A DNA stretch of 64,000 nucleotides from the NCBI GenBank assembly GCA_022071965.1, contig JAJVIQ010000003.1, positions 306,356-370,355 of the forward strand, in the 5' to 3' direction. Numbering within the stretch: position 1 is the stretch's first letter; each line of letters opens with the position of its first letter. Under the pieces are notes generated by a model, which ran no database searches, was not told the DNA's origin, and was given only the letters and a program-made list of their open reading frames with translations. This stretch comes from Gammaproteobacteria bacterium. GTDB taxonomy: Bacteria > Pseudomonadota > Gammaproteobacteria > JAJPIJ01. Of this stretch, positions 20,115-30,690 are shown piece by piece. Position numbers and translations under genes: made by a program.

Positions 20115-20147
20115 CTCGATTATCGCACAGATGTAGACACGTTTTAA
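20115..20147 (-). promoter_or_regulatory. Candidate recA promoter with an imperfect LexA-like half-site
   Basis: On the minus strand, TTAAAA (20142-20147) and GATAAT (20119-20124) are separated by 17 bases, a good sigma-70 arrangement 48 bases before recA. The sequence CTG-N10-GAG overlaps the -10 element. The left half matches the CTG-N10-CAG SOS box but the right half does not, so SOS control is only a suggestion. Confidence 0.5.
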
Positions 20148-20180
20148 TCTGTCCCCGACAACCCGACTCGGTCCCCGGAA

Positions 20181-20708
20181 TCACCGCAAGGGCCAGGTCC
20201 TGAGCGTCTCGTAGTGCGTGCCGCCGGGGCGCGTACGGCTCGCGACCAGCGCGAAGAACCGGACGTGCCAGGGGATATCCACCCGTTCCGGCGCCGGGAA
20301 GTGGCCGGGCGCATCTCGCATCAGCGTGATGTGCGGCGCGTAGGCGTGCGTCTCGATCTCGCAGCCGCAGGAGCGTGCCCCGTTCCTCAGCGCCTCGTGC
20401 AGCGCGGCAAGACTCTCCGGCACCTCGGACATGCCCGCCCAGAGCACTCTGGAGCGGGGAAAATATCCGATGCGCGTGAGCTTCATGGTGAACGCCTGGC
20501 AGTCCACGGCGTCTGCTGCGGACTCCACGCACCGGCGCGCCGCGGGGGTCATCTGTCCGAGGAAGAGCACCGTCAGGTGCAGCTTCTCCTCCGGCGTCGG
20601 CCGTCCGGATCCGCGCATACGCGGCGGCGTGCTTGCCCGCAGGGCCGCTCGCGTGGCGGTGTCAGGCCACACGGCGAAGAAAAGGCGCTCGGCGACGATC
20701 CTCTCCAT
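20181..20708 (-). CDS. thpR: RNA 2',3'-cyclic phosphodiesterase
   Basis: This 175-residue protein of the 2H phosphoesterase superfamily has the two catalytic HxTx motifs, HLTV near residue 44 and HITL near 126, at the spacing expected for LigT/ThpR. It starts RLFFAVWPD after a short lead, a common family opening. It hydrolyses 2',3'-cyclic phosphate ends of RNA. It lies between pncC and recA on the same strand. Confidence 0.92.
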   Translation of the reverse strand: MERIVAERLFFAVWPDTATRAALRASTPPRMRGSGRPTPEEKLHLTVLFLGQMTPAARRCVESAADAVDCQAFTMKLTRIGYFPRSRVLWAGMSEVPESLAALHEALRNGARSCGCEIETHAYAPHITLMRDAPGHFPAPERVDIPWHVRFFALVASRTRPGGTHYETLRTWPLR

Positions 20709-20720
20709 GCCGCCCCCTCC

Positions 20721-22092
<1,372 letters not shown>

Positions 22093-24384
22093 ATGTCAGC
22101 ATGCCGCCCATGCAGGGGGCTCGCCGCACTCGGCGTCAGCCTCGGACTTATCCACGCCACCGCCGCGGGCGCGGAGGACCCCGCGCGCGAGGGCCACACG
22201 GTCCTGCAACAGGTCGACATCATCGGTGATCCGTCGGAGATCTATACGATCCCGGGCTCGGCGCACTATCTCGACGAGAAGGCCATACGGGAGTTCTCCT
22301 ACGACGACATCGATCGCGTGCTGCGCCGGGTCCCGGGCGTTTATGTCCGCGAAGAGGACGGCTACGGGCTGTTTCCGAACATCAGCCTGCGCGGCGTGGA
22401 CACCACCCGCAGCGCCAAGGTGACGCTGATGGAGGACGGCGTCCTCGCGGCGCCGGCGCCCTATGCCGCGCCTGCGGCCTACTACTCGCCGACCACCGGC
22501 CGCATGCATGCCATCGAGGTCCTCAAGGGTACCAGCCAGGTGAGGTACGGGCCGCACACGACCGGCGGCGCCATCAATTACCTCGCCACGCCGATCCCCT
22601 ACGAGCGGGACACCTATCTGCGGGGCCAGTACGGCGCCGACGACGAGTACCGGACCCACGCCTATCATGGCGACACGATCGAAACCGCTGCGGGGCGTTT
22701 CGGCTACCTGTTCGAGGCCTTCCTGCGTGGCACGGATGGGTTCAAGACCATCGATCCGGCCCCGGGCTTCAGCGATACGGACGAGACGGGGTTCCACACC
22801 ATCGAGCCGATGGTGAGACTCGCCTGGGAGCCAACCTCCGCGATCTATCAGCGGCTCGAGTTCAAGTACGGCTACACCGACAAGGAGGCCGACGAGACCT
22901 ATCTGGGGCTGAGCACCGAGGACTTCCGCCGCGACCCGTTCCGGCGCTACTCGGCCTCGCGCTTCGATCACATCGACACCGAGCAGCACCGCACCTACCT
23001 GCGCCATTTCATCTCCCCGACCGCGGACTTCGACCTGGTGACGACGGCGTACTACAACAAGTTCGCGCGCAACTGGTACAAGCTCAACGATATCCGCGCC
23101 ACGGCCGGCGGGCTCGGGACCAACCTCTCGCTGTCCTCCGCGCTGGCCGGCGCCGAGGGCGGCGACGGTCTGGCCTGCCTGCGTGGCGAGCTCGCCTGCA
23201 ACCTGCGCGTGCGCGCCAACGACCGCAGCTACTATGCGTGGGGGATACAGTCCGAGGGCACACTGCGGTTCGTGACCGGTCAGCTCGACCATGCACTGAA
23301 CGTCGGCTTGCGTTATCACACCGACGAGGAAGATCGCTTCCAGAATGACGATATCTACAGCCAGGCGGCCAATGGCGCGATCACCGACGTCGCGCGCGGG
23401 GCGCCCGGCGCGCAGGACAATCGCGAGTCCGAGGTCCGTGCCGTCGCCCTGTTCGTTGAAGACCGGATCGAATGGGGGCAGTGGTGGATGACGCCCGGCT
23501 TCCGTTACGAGACGCTCGAACTGGAGCAACGCGACTACCGTCCGCTCGCCACCGGCGGCGCGGCGGTATACGGTGAAGAATCCCTCGACATGCTCGGCGG
23601 CGGCGCGGCCGTCGGCTACAACATCACGGGGGAGTGGCAGGTCTTCGGCGGCGTCAATTTCGGCTTCTCTCCGCCGTCCCCGGGTGCCGCCATCAACGAC
23701 GGGCTGAAGGAGGAGACCAGCGTCGGCTACGAACTGGGCACGCGCTACGCCAGTGGCAACAGGGCCCTTGCCGCCGAGGCCGTCGGCTTCCTCACCCAGT
23801 TCGAGGACCTGATCGTCGTCAGCAACATCGGCGGCACGGGGAGCGGCGAGGACGAAAATTTCGGCGAGGTCGACGCCTATGGCGTGGAGCTCTCCGGCCA
23901 GCTCGACCTCGGCGCCGCGAACGGCTGGTCGTTCAGCAACCTCTACTGGCTGGCATTCACGTACACCATCGCCGAGCAGCAGAACGGCGCGCAGTCCACG
24001 GACCCGGAATCGATCTTCAGCTTCGGCGCCGAGGGCAACAAGGTCCCGTACATCCCCGAGTATCAACTGACGATCGGTTCGTCGCTGACCTTCGCGCGCT
24101 GGGGCGCAGCGGTGACTGCCAGCTTCGTGGACGAGACCTACACGAGTGCCAGCAACGTCGAGACGGAGGTCGACGGCCTCGGCAATCCCGACGCGCGTTT
24201 CGGAACCACCGATGCCTACACGGTCGTGGACCTCAGTGCCAACTACGAGCTCACCAAGGCCGCAACCCTGCTTGCCGGGGTGCACAACCTCCTGGAGGAG
24301 GAGTACATCGCCTCGCGCCAGCCGCATGGTCCGCGCCCGGGCATCGATCGCACCTGGTATGTCGGCGTGGAGATAGATCTTTGA
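22093..24384 (+). CDS. TonB-dependent outer-membrane receptor (FecA-like)
   Basis: This is a 763-residue outer-membrane receptor with a signal sequence (cleavage probably after ATAAGA near residue 26), a plug domain (VLRRVPGVYVREEDGYGLFP, NISLRGVD, IEVLKGTSQVRYGPHTTGGA) and a 22-strand beta-barrel ending TWYVGVEIDL with the usual aromatic/hydrophobic last strand. The plug is like FecA/siderophore receptors. There is no fecIR, tonB or periplasmic binding-protein gene beside it, so the ligand is unknown; ferric citrate or another ferric chelate is most likely. Confidence 0.88.
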   Translation: MSACRPCRGLAALGVSLGLIHATAAGAEDPAREGHTVLQQVDIIGDPSEIYTIPGSAHYLDEKAIREFSYDDIDRVLRRVPGVYVREEDGYGLFPNISLRGVDTTRSAKVTLMEDGVLAAPAPYAAPAAYYSPTTGRMHAIEVLKGTSQVRYGPHTTGGAINYLATPIPYERDTYLRGQYGADDEYRTHAYHGDTIETAAGRFGYLFEAFLRGTDGFKTIDPAPGFSDTDETGFHTIEPMVRLAWEPTSAIYQRLEFKYGYTDKEADETYLGLSTEDFRRDPFRRYSASRFDHIDTEQHRTYLRHFISPTADFDLVTTAYYNKFARNWYKLNDIRATAGGLGTNLSLSSALAGAEGGDGLACLRGELACNLRVRANDRSYYAWGIQSEGTLRFVTGQLDHALNVGLRYHTDEEDRFQNDDIYSQAANGAITDVARGAPGAQDNRESEVRAVALFVEDRIEWGQWWMTPGFRYETLELEQRDYRPLATGGAAVYGEESLDMLGGGAAVGYNITGEWQVFGGVNFGFSPPSPGAAINDGLKEETSVGYELGTRYASGNRALAAEAVGFLTQFEDLIVVSNIGGTGSGEDENFGEVDAYGVELSGQLDLGAANGWSFSNLYWLAFTYTIAEQQNGAQSTDPESIFSFGAEGNKVPYIPEYQLTIGSSLTFARWGAAVTASFVDETYTSASNVETEVDGLGNPDARFGTTDAYTVVDLSANYELTKAATLLAGVHNLLEEEYIASRQPHGPRPGIDRTWYVGVEIDL

Positions 24385-24761
24385 GCTCCCGGCCGCGCCG
24401 TCCAAGGCCGCCGGGCGACCACGCCTGACACCCGCCCCCTAGCGCCCTCACGCATGCCGGAGGTGCATTTTCCGGTCAGCCGGGTCCCGCTCCGCCGCGC
24501 CCTTGTTGCCGGCGCGGCGAACGCACGCCACGCCTGCCGGGATCAGATCATCGCGTGAGCGCCCGGGAGCGGATCTCATCGATCGCGCTTCTCCTGTCCG
24601 GCCGGGTAGCGAGCCCGGCGAACGCTGAACCCCGCACGGCTTGACGGCGCAGAAGCTTGTTATCCACCATTGGCCCCGTCAACAAGGGGACTTGCGCGTC
24701 GCGTCGCCGCAAACGCGTGCGCACATCCAGACCGCAGCAATCCGAATCGTGAGAGCCAGCC
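24385..24761. other. Intergenic region, no gene seen
   Basis: These 377 bases between the TonB receptor and glutaminase are GC-rich, with no recognisable ORF, RNA or clear terminator hairpin. The stretch nearest glsA should contain its promoter, but no convincing -35/-10 pair stands out. Confidence 0.35.
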
Positions 24762-25685
24762 ATGCCGATGGGACTGGATGAAGTACTTCATGAGATCGCG
24801 CAGGGAATACACCCGTATCTCGCCAGGGGGAAGGTGGCCTCCTACATCCCGGCGTTGCGCCGTGTGCCACTCACGAAATTCGGCATGGCGGTATGCATGG
24901 TCGACGGCACCGAGTACGCGATCCGCGACGCCACCGAGCCGTTCTCGATCCAGAGCATCTCCAAGCTCTTCACGCTGATGCTGGCGATGAGCCGGATCGG
25001 CGACGAGGTCTGGCGGCGCGTCGGGAAGGAACCCTCGGGAACGGCGTTCAATTCGCTGGTGCAACTGGAGTACGAGAAGGGCATCCCGCGCAATCCCTTC
25101 ATAAACGCCGGTGCCCTGACCGTGCTGGACTGCCTCATGGCGAACACGCGTGGGCGCGCGGCCGAGGTCATACGCGACTACGCGCGCGTGCTCTCCCGCA
25201 ATTTCGACGTCGACTACGACGAGAAGGTCTACGCCTCGGAGCTGAAAGCGGCGTACCGGAACCGATCGATTGCGAATCTGCTCCGCAGTCATGGAAGGAT
25301 CGAGCACGAGCCCGAGCACCTGCTCGACACCTATTGCCGGCAGTGCTCGCTCGCGATGAACTGCGTGGATCTGGCACGGGCCTTCCTGCCGCTGGCCAAT
25401 GCGGGCCACTCGCCCCTGCTGCGCGAGACGGTGCTGACCGAGCGGCAGGCGCGCCGCATCAATGCGATCATGATGACCAGCGGCGTGTACGACTCCGCGG
25501 GCAGTTTCGCCTTCCGTGTCGGGTTGCCGGCGAAGAGCGGCGTCGGCGGCGGTATCGTCGCGGTCGTACCACGGCGATGCTGCATTGCCGTCTGGTCCCC
25601 CGGTCTCGATCGCGCCGGCAATTCCCTTGCCGGTATCGCGGCGCTGGAGATGTTGGTGCGCGCGACCAGGATGTCCATACTCTGA
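24762..25685 (+). CDS. glsA: Glutaminase
   Basis: This is a 307-residue glutaminase of the beta-lactamase-like fold, which hydrolyses glutamine to glutamate and ammonia. The catalytic S-x-x-K motif is in FSIQSISKLF (near residues 62-71). The family segments NPFINAGAL, YDEKVYASE and MTSGVYDSAGSFAFRVGLPAKSGVGGG follow. The length is normal for the single-domain bacterial enzyme, without STAS or ankyrin additions. It may contribute ammonia-based acid tolerance, which is inference. Confidence 0.93.
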   Translation: MPMGLDEVLHEIAQGIHPYLARGKVASYIPALRRVPLTKFGMAVCMVDGTEYAIRDATEPFSIQSISKLFTLMLAMSRIGDEVWRRVGKEPSGTAFNSLVQLEYEKGIPRNPFINAGALTVLDCLMANTRGRAAEVIRDYARVLSRNFDVDYDEKVYASELKAAYRNRSIANLLRSHGRIEHEPEHLLDTYCRQCSLAMNCVDLARAFLPLANAGHSPLLRETVLTERQARRINAIMMTSGVYDSAGSFAFRVGLPAKSGVGGGIVAVVPRRCCIAVWSPGLDRAGNSLAGIAALEMLVRATRMSIL

Positions 25686-25792
25686 GTACGCCCGCGGCGG
25701 CGCATCTCACCGGCAGGACGGGCAGCGCTGCAGGAACGGCCGCCGATGGGGTACCCTGCCGCCATGCGTCGACCTGAATCCGGAGTCCGGCG

Positions 25793-26368
25793 ATGAGCGT
25801 CAGGGTGCTCTGCTTCGCCGGGGCCAATCGCGCCGGCTCGTACAACAAGCGGCTCGCGCGTGCCGCCCATGCGACACTCGTGGCGATCGGCGCCGAGGCG
25901 ACGCTGCTCGACCTGCGCGACCACCCACTGCCGCTGTACGACGGGGACCTGGAGGCTGCCGAGGGCGTGCCCGAGAACGCGCTGCGCCTGAAGACGCTGT
26001 TCAAGGCGCACCAGGCGCTGCTGATCGCCGCCCCGGAGTACAACAGTTCGATTACCCCCCTCCTGAAGAACACGCTCGACTGGGTCTCCCGCAAGCACCA
26101 GGACGAAAGCGGCCGCGTGCCGTATGCCGGCAAGGTGGCCGCGCTGGTGGCGGCATCGACCGGGAGCCTCGGGGGCCTGCGCGGTCTGTTTCACGTGCGC
26201 CAGGTCCTCACCACCCTGGGGGTACTGGTGTTGCCCGAACAGCTGGTGCTCAGCAAGGCGCACGAGGCCTTCGACGAGACGGGGCGTTTGAAGGACGCGC
26301 GCCAGCAGACCACGCTCGAGAACATCGCGCAAAGGCTGGTCGGCATGGCCGCCAGGCTCGGCGGCTGA
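25793..26368 (+). CDS. NAD(P)H-dependent FMN reductase (ChrR-like)
   Basis: This 191-residue flavodoxin-fold oxidoreductase has FAGANRAGSYNKRLA as the FMN-phosphate loop (near residues 8-22) and the family signature APEYNSSITPLLKNTLDWVSR. Relatives reduce quinones, azo dyes or chromate. A CGG-rich region precedes the ATG, with gtccggcg upstream. It lies alone between glsA and a convergent LysR gene. Confidence 0.85.
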   Translation: MSVRVLCFAGANRAGSYNKRLARAAHATLVAIGAEATLLDLRDHPLPLYDGDLEAAEGVPENALRLKTLFKAHQALLIAAPEYNSSITPLLKNTLDWVSRKHQDESGRVPYAGKVAALVAASTGSLGGLRGLFHVRQVLTTLGVLVLPEQLVLSKAHEAFDETGRLKDARQQTTLENIAQRLVGMAARLGG

Positions 26369-26404
26369 ACACATCGCGCGTTCCGCGCGGCGCGCCCTTC
26401 GGGG

Positions 26405-27289
26405 CTAGCGCTTCCGGCCCGAATTCGAACGGCGCGAAGCGCGCGGATTCGCCGCGGCGACATGGCGCAGTCCGGCCAACGCCGGCATGAGCACCTCAGG
26501 GTCGGCATTCTCGGAATAAACGGCGTAGGCGGGGTAGAGGAACTCCCGCGCCCCACGGACCAGCCGCAGACGGCCGGCACGCAGATGCGGCTGCACCGCA
26601 TGCAGGCGGAAATAACCCGAGCCACCAACCTTCAGGATGTACTCGAGCCCCAGCGGTCCCAAGCCGATGAAGGTCCCCGGATTGGACAACTCCGGAAGCG
26701 TGAGCTTGTGATGGGCGGAAAACTCCGGTCCCCAGTCCACGTACACGTACTCGCTCGAGCGCAGTGCCTGCCTGCGGCGCGCGGTCGTCACGAGCACGAG
26801 CTTCTCTTCCATCAGCAGGTCGATCTTCAGACCGGGCCGGTGTTGCGGCGCGTACATCACGGCGATGTCGAGGATGCCCTCGGCGACCTGTATCATCAGG
26901 TCCTCGGGCACGCCGACCTGCGTTCGGACCGCAAGGCGCGGCGCGGATTCCTTCATCCAGACCAGCCAGTCGAGCAGCAGCGGATTCCACAGGCTGAGTT
27001 CGCCGCCGACCGCCACCACGGCGCGCAACCCCGGCGGCACTGCAACCTCGTGCCGCGCCCGCTCCCAGACCTGGACGAGCGTCGGTGCATAGCGCATGAA
27101 CTGCTCCCCGGCCGCCGTGAGCGACGCGCCCGACTTGTTGCGTACGAAGAGCTTCCTGCCGAGCAGTTCCTCCAGGGCACGCACCCGCATGCTCACCGCG
27201 GTCTGCGTGACGTGCAGTCGTTCGGCCGCGCGCACGAAATTGCCGGAGGCCACGATCTCCAGGAAGGTGCGGGCGAGATTGATGTCCAT
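26405..27289 (-). CDS. LysR-family transcriptional regulator
   Basis: This is a 294-residue regulator with the N-terminal winged helix-turn-helix (FLEIVASGNFVRAAERLHVT, QTAVSMRVRALEELLGRKLF) and a substrate-binding-like C-terminal domain. It is divergent from sodB across a 182-base gap that is AT-rich near 27365-27415. By the usual LysR logic it may control itself and sodB; this is inference. The C-terminus is basic (RASRRSNSGRKR). Confidence 0.88.
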   Translation of the reverse strand: MDINLARTFLEIVASGNFVRAAERLHVTQTAVSMRVRALEELLGRKLFVRNKSGASLTAAGEQFMRYAPTLVQVWERARHEVAVPPGLRAVVAVGGELSLWNPLLLDWLVWMKESAPRLAVRTQVGVPEDLMIQVAEGILDIAVMYAPQHRPGLKIDLLMEEKLVLVTTARRRQALRSSEYVYVDWGPEFSAHHKLTLPELSNPGTFIGLGPLGLEYILKVGGSGYFRLHAVQPHLRAGRLRLVRGAREFLYPAYAVYSENADPEVLMPALAGLRHVAAANPRASRRSNSGRKR

Positions 27290-27471
27290 GAGATTCGGGC
27301 CGTTGTCGAGGAGATCTCGCGCCGGATGTGGGGCGGGCGCCGGTCTCTGCGAGTGGATCCGCTCTTAGTATCAAATCTTTTGCATGAACCGGTCAATAAA
27401 ACTCATTTTACTGATTTGTGCCGGGAAGCGCACCATGGACGCACCCGAACTCGACCCAATGGAGGATTGAG

Positions 27472-28131
27472 ATGGCTATAGAACTCCCGGATCTCCCCTA
27501 TCCATACGAGGCCCTCGTGCCGCTGATATCGGGCACCACGCTGAAGACACATCACGGCCGCCATCATCGCGCGTACGTCGACAACCTGAACGCGCTCGTG
27601 CGCGGCACCGACCTCGCGGACAAACCCCTGGAGGACATCGTGAGGCATGCCGCGCGCCGCAAGGCGTCGGATCCGGCGATGACCGCCGTATTCAACAACG
27701 CCGCGCAGGCGTGGAACCACGCCTTCTACTGGCGGTCGCTCGCGCCGCGCACCGACCGGCCGCCACAGGGAGAACTCGCACGGCGGCTCACCGCCGATTT
27801 CGGCAGCCAAAACGCCTTCGCACAGGCTTTGACGAGCGCGGCGACGAAGCATTTCGCCAGCGGCTGGGCCTGGCTGGTGGCCGATCGCGGCGCGCTGCGG
27901 ATCCTCACGACCGCCAACGCCGACACACCCATCGTCCAGGGGTTCGTTCCCCTGCTCGTCATCGACGTCTGGGAGCACGCCTATTACCTCGACTATCAGG
28001 CGGATCGCGCGCGCTATGTCGGCGGGGTCGTGGATCACCTGCTCAACTGGTCCTTCGCGGAGGAGAACTACCGCAGGGCGGCGGAGGGGCAGTCCCACGG
28101 CGCGGCACCGGCAAGAACGGGCGCGCTGTGA
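27472..28131 (+). CDS. sodB: Iron-type superoxide dismutase
   Basis: This 219-residue cytoplasmic SOD converts superoxide to H2O2 and O2. Metal ligands are visible: H27 (THHGRHH), H83 (NAAQAWNHAFYW) and the Asp/His pair in DVWEHAYYLDYQ. AAQAWNHAFYW is typical of the Fe form. A strong GGAGG site (ggaggattgag) precedes ATG 27472, so the open frame from 27418 is not used. The C-terminal tail (AEGQSHGAAPARTGAL) is longer than usual. It is divergent from a LysR gene. Confidence 0.93.
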   Translation: MAIELPDLPYPYEALVPLISGTTLKTHHGRHHRAYVDNLNALVRGTDLADKPLEDIVRHAARRKASDPAMTAVFNNAAQAWNHAFYWRSLAPRTDRPPQGELARRLTADFGSQNAFAQALTSAATKHFASGWAWLVADRGALRILTTANADTPIVQGFVPLLVIDVWEHAYYLDYQADRARYVGGVVDHLLNWSFAEENYRRAAEGQSHGAAPARTGAL

Positions 28132-28142
28132 AGGGCGTAGCG

Positions 28143-28622
28143 ATGGGCGCGCGGCGCTCTCGCCGCCCAAGCCCGCCGCGGGCACGCGGCGCAGTCCATG
28201 TGAAGCGCGTCTATGAACCGCCGGATCCGCGGGATGGCATGCGGATTCTGATAGACCGGCTCTGGCCGCGCGGCATCACTTCGGAGCAGGCCGCCGCCGA
28301 TCTCTGGTTGAAGGACGCGGCGCCGAGCGACGCGCTGCGGCGCTGGTACGGCCATACCCTGGTCCGCTGGACGGCCTTTCGGCGCAAGTACCGCTCCGAG
28401 CTCGCCCGGCGCCCGGAGATCCTGCGCCTGCTCGACGAGATCCGACGTCATGGGCCGGTCACCCTGCTCTTCGGCGCGCGCGACACCGCGCACAACAACG
28501 CCGTCGTGCTGAGCGAAATCCTTAATGGAAACCCGCCCCTTCCGGCGCGGGCGCGAGGCGTGGCGAAGCGCGTGAGGAAACGCAACGACAAGGCGGATCG
28601 CAGCGGCTCTGGCGCAGCGTGA
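28143..28622 (+). CDS. DUF488 family protein
   Basis: This is a 159-residue protein with the DUF488 hallmarks KRVYEPPDPRDGMRILIDRLWPRG and the end segment VTLLFGARDTAHNNAVVL. The function is unknown; the family is often found near oxidative-stress genes. The start is uncertain. ATG 28143 has an AAGG site eight bases away. GTG 28128 overlaps the sodB stop, and GTG 28200 would give the shortest family-like N-terminus. It is probably cotranscribed with sodB. Confidence 0.8.
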   Translation: MGARRSRRPSPPRARGAVHVKRVYEPPDPRDGMRILIDRLWPRGITSEQAAADLWLKDAAPSDALRRWYGHTLVRWTAFRRKYRSELARRPEILRLLDEIRRHGPVTLLFGARDTAHNNAVVLSEILNGNPPLPARARGVAKRVRKRNDKADRSGSGAA

Positions 28623-28753
28623 CGCGCGGCCGCCCTGAAACGATGCATAATCATTGGCCGCCGCAAGAGATGGATGCCCGCGCGTCTGCGCGGCGCAAGC
28701 CGGTGAATCGCGTCCAATAGCAAAGCCCTACGCCCATACTGGAGCCAATCAGC

Positions 28754-29104
28754 ATGATCGAGAACCAGCTCTATCCCCCCGCGACACGCGAGCTCGCGGC
28801 GGCGCGCACCCGGCTCGCGCCCGAGATCGACGCCGCGTTCAAGGCGTTCAGTGAACGCGTGTTCGCCGCCGGCGCGCTGCCGGTGAAGGTGAAGCAGCTG
28901 ATCGCCGTCGCGGTCGCCCACGTCACGCAGTGTCCTTACTGCATACGCGGACATACCAAGGCCGCGCTCCGCTCGGGCGCGACACGCGAGGAGCTCATGG
29001 AAGCCATCTGGGTCGCCGCCGAGATGCGCGCCGGCGGCGCCTACGCGCACTCCACGCTGGCGCTGAGCGCGATGGAAGAGCACGGCGAGGCGCGCCCCAA
29101 ATAG
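28754..29104 (+). CDS. Carboxymuconolactone decarboxylase-family (AhpD-like) protein
   Basis: This 116-residue CMD-domain protein has the redox-active CxxC with downstream His (TQCPYCIRGHTKAALR, near residues 57-72), as in AhpD-type peroxidase reductants. It lies between sodB/DUF488 and the cbb3 oxidase operon on the same strand. A role in peroxide or other thiol-dependent detoxification is likely but not shown. Confidence 0.88.
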   Translation: MIENQLYPPATRELAAARTRLAPEIDAAFKAFSERVFAAGALPVKVKQLIAVAVAHVTQCPYCIRGHTKAALRSGATREELMEAIWVAAEMRAGGAYAHSTLALSAMEEHGEARPK

Positions 29105-29214
29105 ACCAGCGGCGGGGCGCGAGCGCCCTGCCTCCATAAAATGGCCGCGGGCGCCTGCGAACCGCCGTCTCATCGCGCGCCAGGGTATCTGTTCGACGGG
29201 GATCGGGCACCACG

Positions 29215-30681
29215 ATGGCAAGCACCGAATACTACAACGACCGTGTCGTGCGTCTGTTTCTGCTGGCGGCGACCGTGTGGGGCATCGTCGGCATGCTGCT
29301 GGGCATGTACGTGGCCGCAGAACTCGCCTGGCCAGGCCTGAATCTCGGCATTCCCTGGGTGACGTTCAGCCGGATCCGGCCCGACCATACATTCGGCGTC
29401 ATTTTCGCATTCGGCGGCTCGGCGCTGATGGGAACGTGCTACTACGTCGTGCAGCGCACCGGCCACACCCGGCTCGCGTGGGATCGGCTGGCGGAGTGCA
29501 CGTTCTGGGGCTGGCAGCTGATCTGCCTGCTTGCGATGGCGACGATGCCGCTCGGCATCACGCAGAGCAAGGAATATGCCGAGCCGGAGTGGTTCATCGA
29601 CATCCTGATCGCGATCGTCTGGGTCAGCTTCGGCGCAGTGTTCTTCGCGACACTGGCGCGCCGGCGCATCCGCCACATCTACGTCGCCAACTGGTACTAC
29701 GGCGCATTCATCATCGCAGTGGGCCTGCTGCACGTCGTCAACAACCTCGCGCTTCCGGCATCGCTGACGAAGTCCTACCCGATCTATTCCGGTGTCGCCG
29801 ACGCGATGGTGCAGTGGTGGTATGGCCACAACGCGGTGGCGTTCTTCCTGACCGCCGGTTTCCTCGGGATGATGTACTACTTCGTGCCGCGCCAGGCACG
29901 GCAGCCGCTGTGGAGCTACCGCTTCTCGATCGTCAACTTCTGGGCCCTGATCTCGATCTACATGTGGGCTGGCGCGCATCACCTGATGTACACCGCGCTG
30001 CCGGACTGGGTGCAGTCGGTCGGAATGGCATTCTCGCTGGTGCTGCTGATGCCGAGCTGGGGCTCGGCAGCGAACGGCCTGCTGACCTTCAACGGTTCGT
30101 GGCACCGCCTGAAATCCGATCCGGCGGCGAAGTTCATGGTGCTCGCGCTGGTGTTCTACGCCGCGTCGACGTCCGAAGGTTCGATGATGGCGATCAAGAC
30201 GGTCAATTCGCTGTCGCACTACACGGACTGGACGATTGCACACGTGCACTCGGGTTCGCTCGGCTGGGTGGCGATGATCACGATCGGTTCGCTGTACGCC
30301 ATGGCGCCGCGCGCACTCGGCCGCCCGGCGATGCATTCGCGCAAGGGGATGGAACTGCATTTCTGGCTGCACACGGCAGGCACGCTGCTGTATGTCATCG
30401 CGATGTGGATCGCCGGCGTGACCGAGGGCATGATGTGGCGCGCCACGCAACCGGACGGCTCGCTGACTCACGCATTCATCGACAGCCTGATGACGATCAG
30501 GCCGCTGTACATGGTGCGCTGGTTCGGCGGCGTCCTGATCTGGCTCGGCATGTGGGTGATGGCGTGGAACCTCTGGTACACGGCCGCGGACGCCCGCAGG
30601 CGGATCATCCTGCCGATGCCGGTACCGGTCCCGGAGCCGGCATCGGCGCAGACCCCGGCGCCGGCCCCGGCCGCCGGCTGA
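29215..30681 (+). CDS. ccoN: cbb3-type cytochrome c oxidase subunit I
   Basis: This is the 488-residue catalytic subunit of the high-affinity terminal oxidase. Twelve membrane helices are expected; the haem/copper His residues appear in VQWWYGHNAVAFF and MWAGAHHLMYTALP, and the low-spin haem region in HVHSGSLGW. The C-terminus ends in a Pro/Ala-rich tail. It opens the ccoNOQP operon, ten bases before ccoO. I see no FNR/ANR box in the 110 bases upstream. Confidence 0.96.
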   Translation: MASTEYYNDRVVRLFLLAATVWGIVGMLLGMYVAAELAWPGLNLGIPWVTFSRIRPDHTFGVIFAFGGSALMGTCYYVVQRTGHTRLAWDRLAECTFWGWQLICLLAMATMPLGITQSKEYAEPEWFIDILIAIVWVSFGAVFFATLARRRIRHIYVANWYYGAFIIAVGLLHVVNNLALPASLTKSYPIYSGVADAMVQWWYGHNAVAFFLTAGFLGMMYYFVPRQARQPLWSYRFSIVNFWALISIYMWAGAHHLMYTALPDWVQSVGMAFSLVLLMPSWGSAANGLLTFNGSWHRLKSDPAAKFMVLALVFYAASTSEGSMMAIKTVNSLSHYTDWTIAHVHSGSLGWVAMITIGSLYAMAPRALGRPAMHSRKGMELHFWLHTAGTLLYVIAMWIAGVTEGMMWRATQPDGSLTHAFIDSLMTIRPLYMVRWFGGVLIWLGMWVMAWNLWYTAADARRRIILPMPVPVPEPASAQTPAPAPAAG

Positions 30682-30690
30682 GGAACGCTC

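Noticed and set aside
20115..20130. LexA (SOS) box before recA
   Set aside because: Only one half (CTG) of CTG-N10-CAG is present and the other half reads GAG, so I list it only as an imperfect half-site within the promoter.
22096..24405. Very long minus-strand ORF (769 codons) opposite the TonB receptor
   Set aside because: It is rich in Arg, Gly and Val with no domain, and mirrors the third-position GC of the receptor gene. The plus-strand protein has clear plug and barrel motifs.
29105..29214. FNR/ANR site upstream of ccoN
   Set aside because: No TTGAT-N4-ATCAA-like sequence occurs in the 110-base leader.
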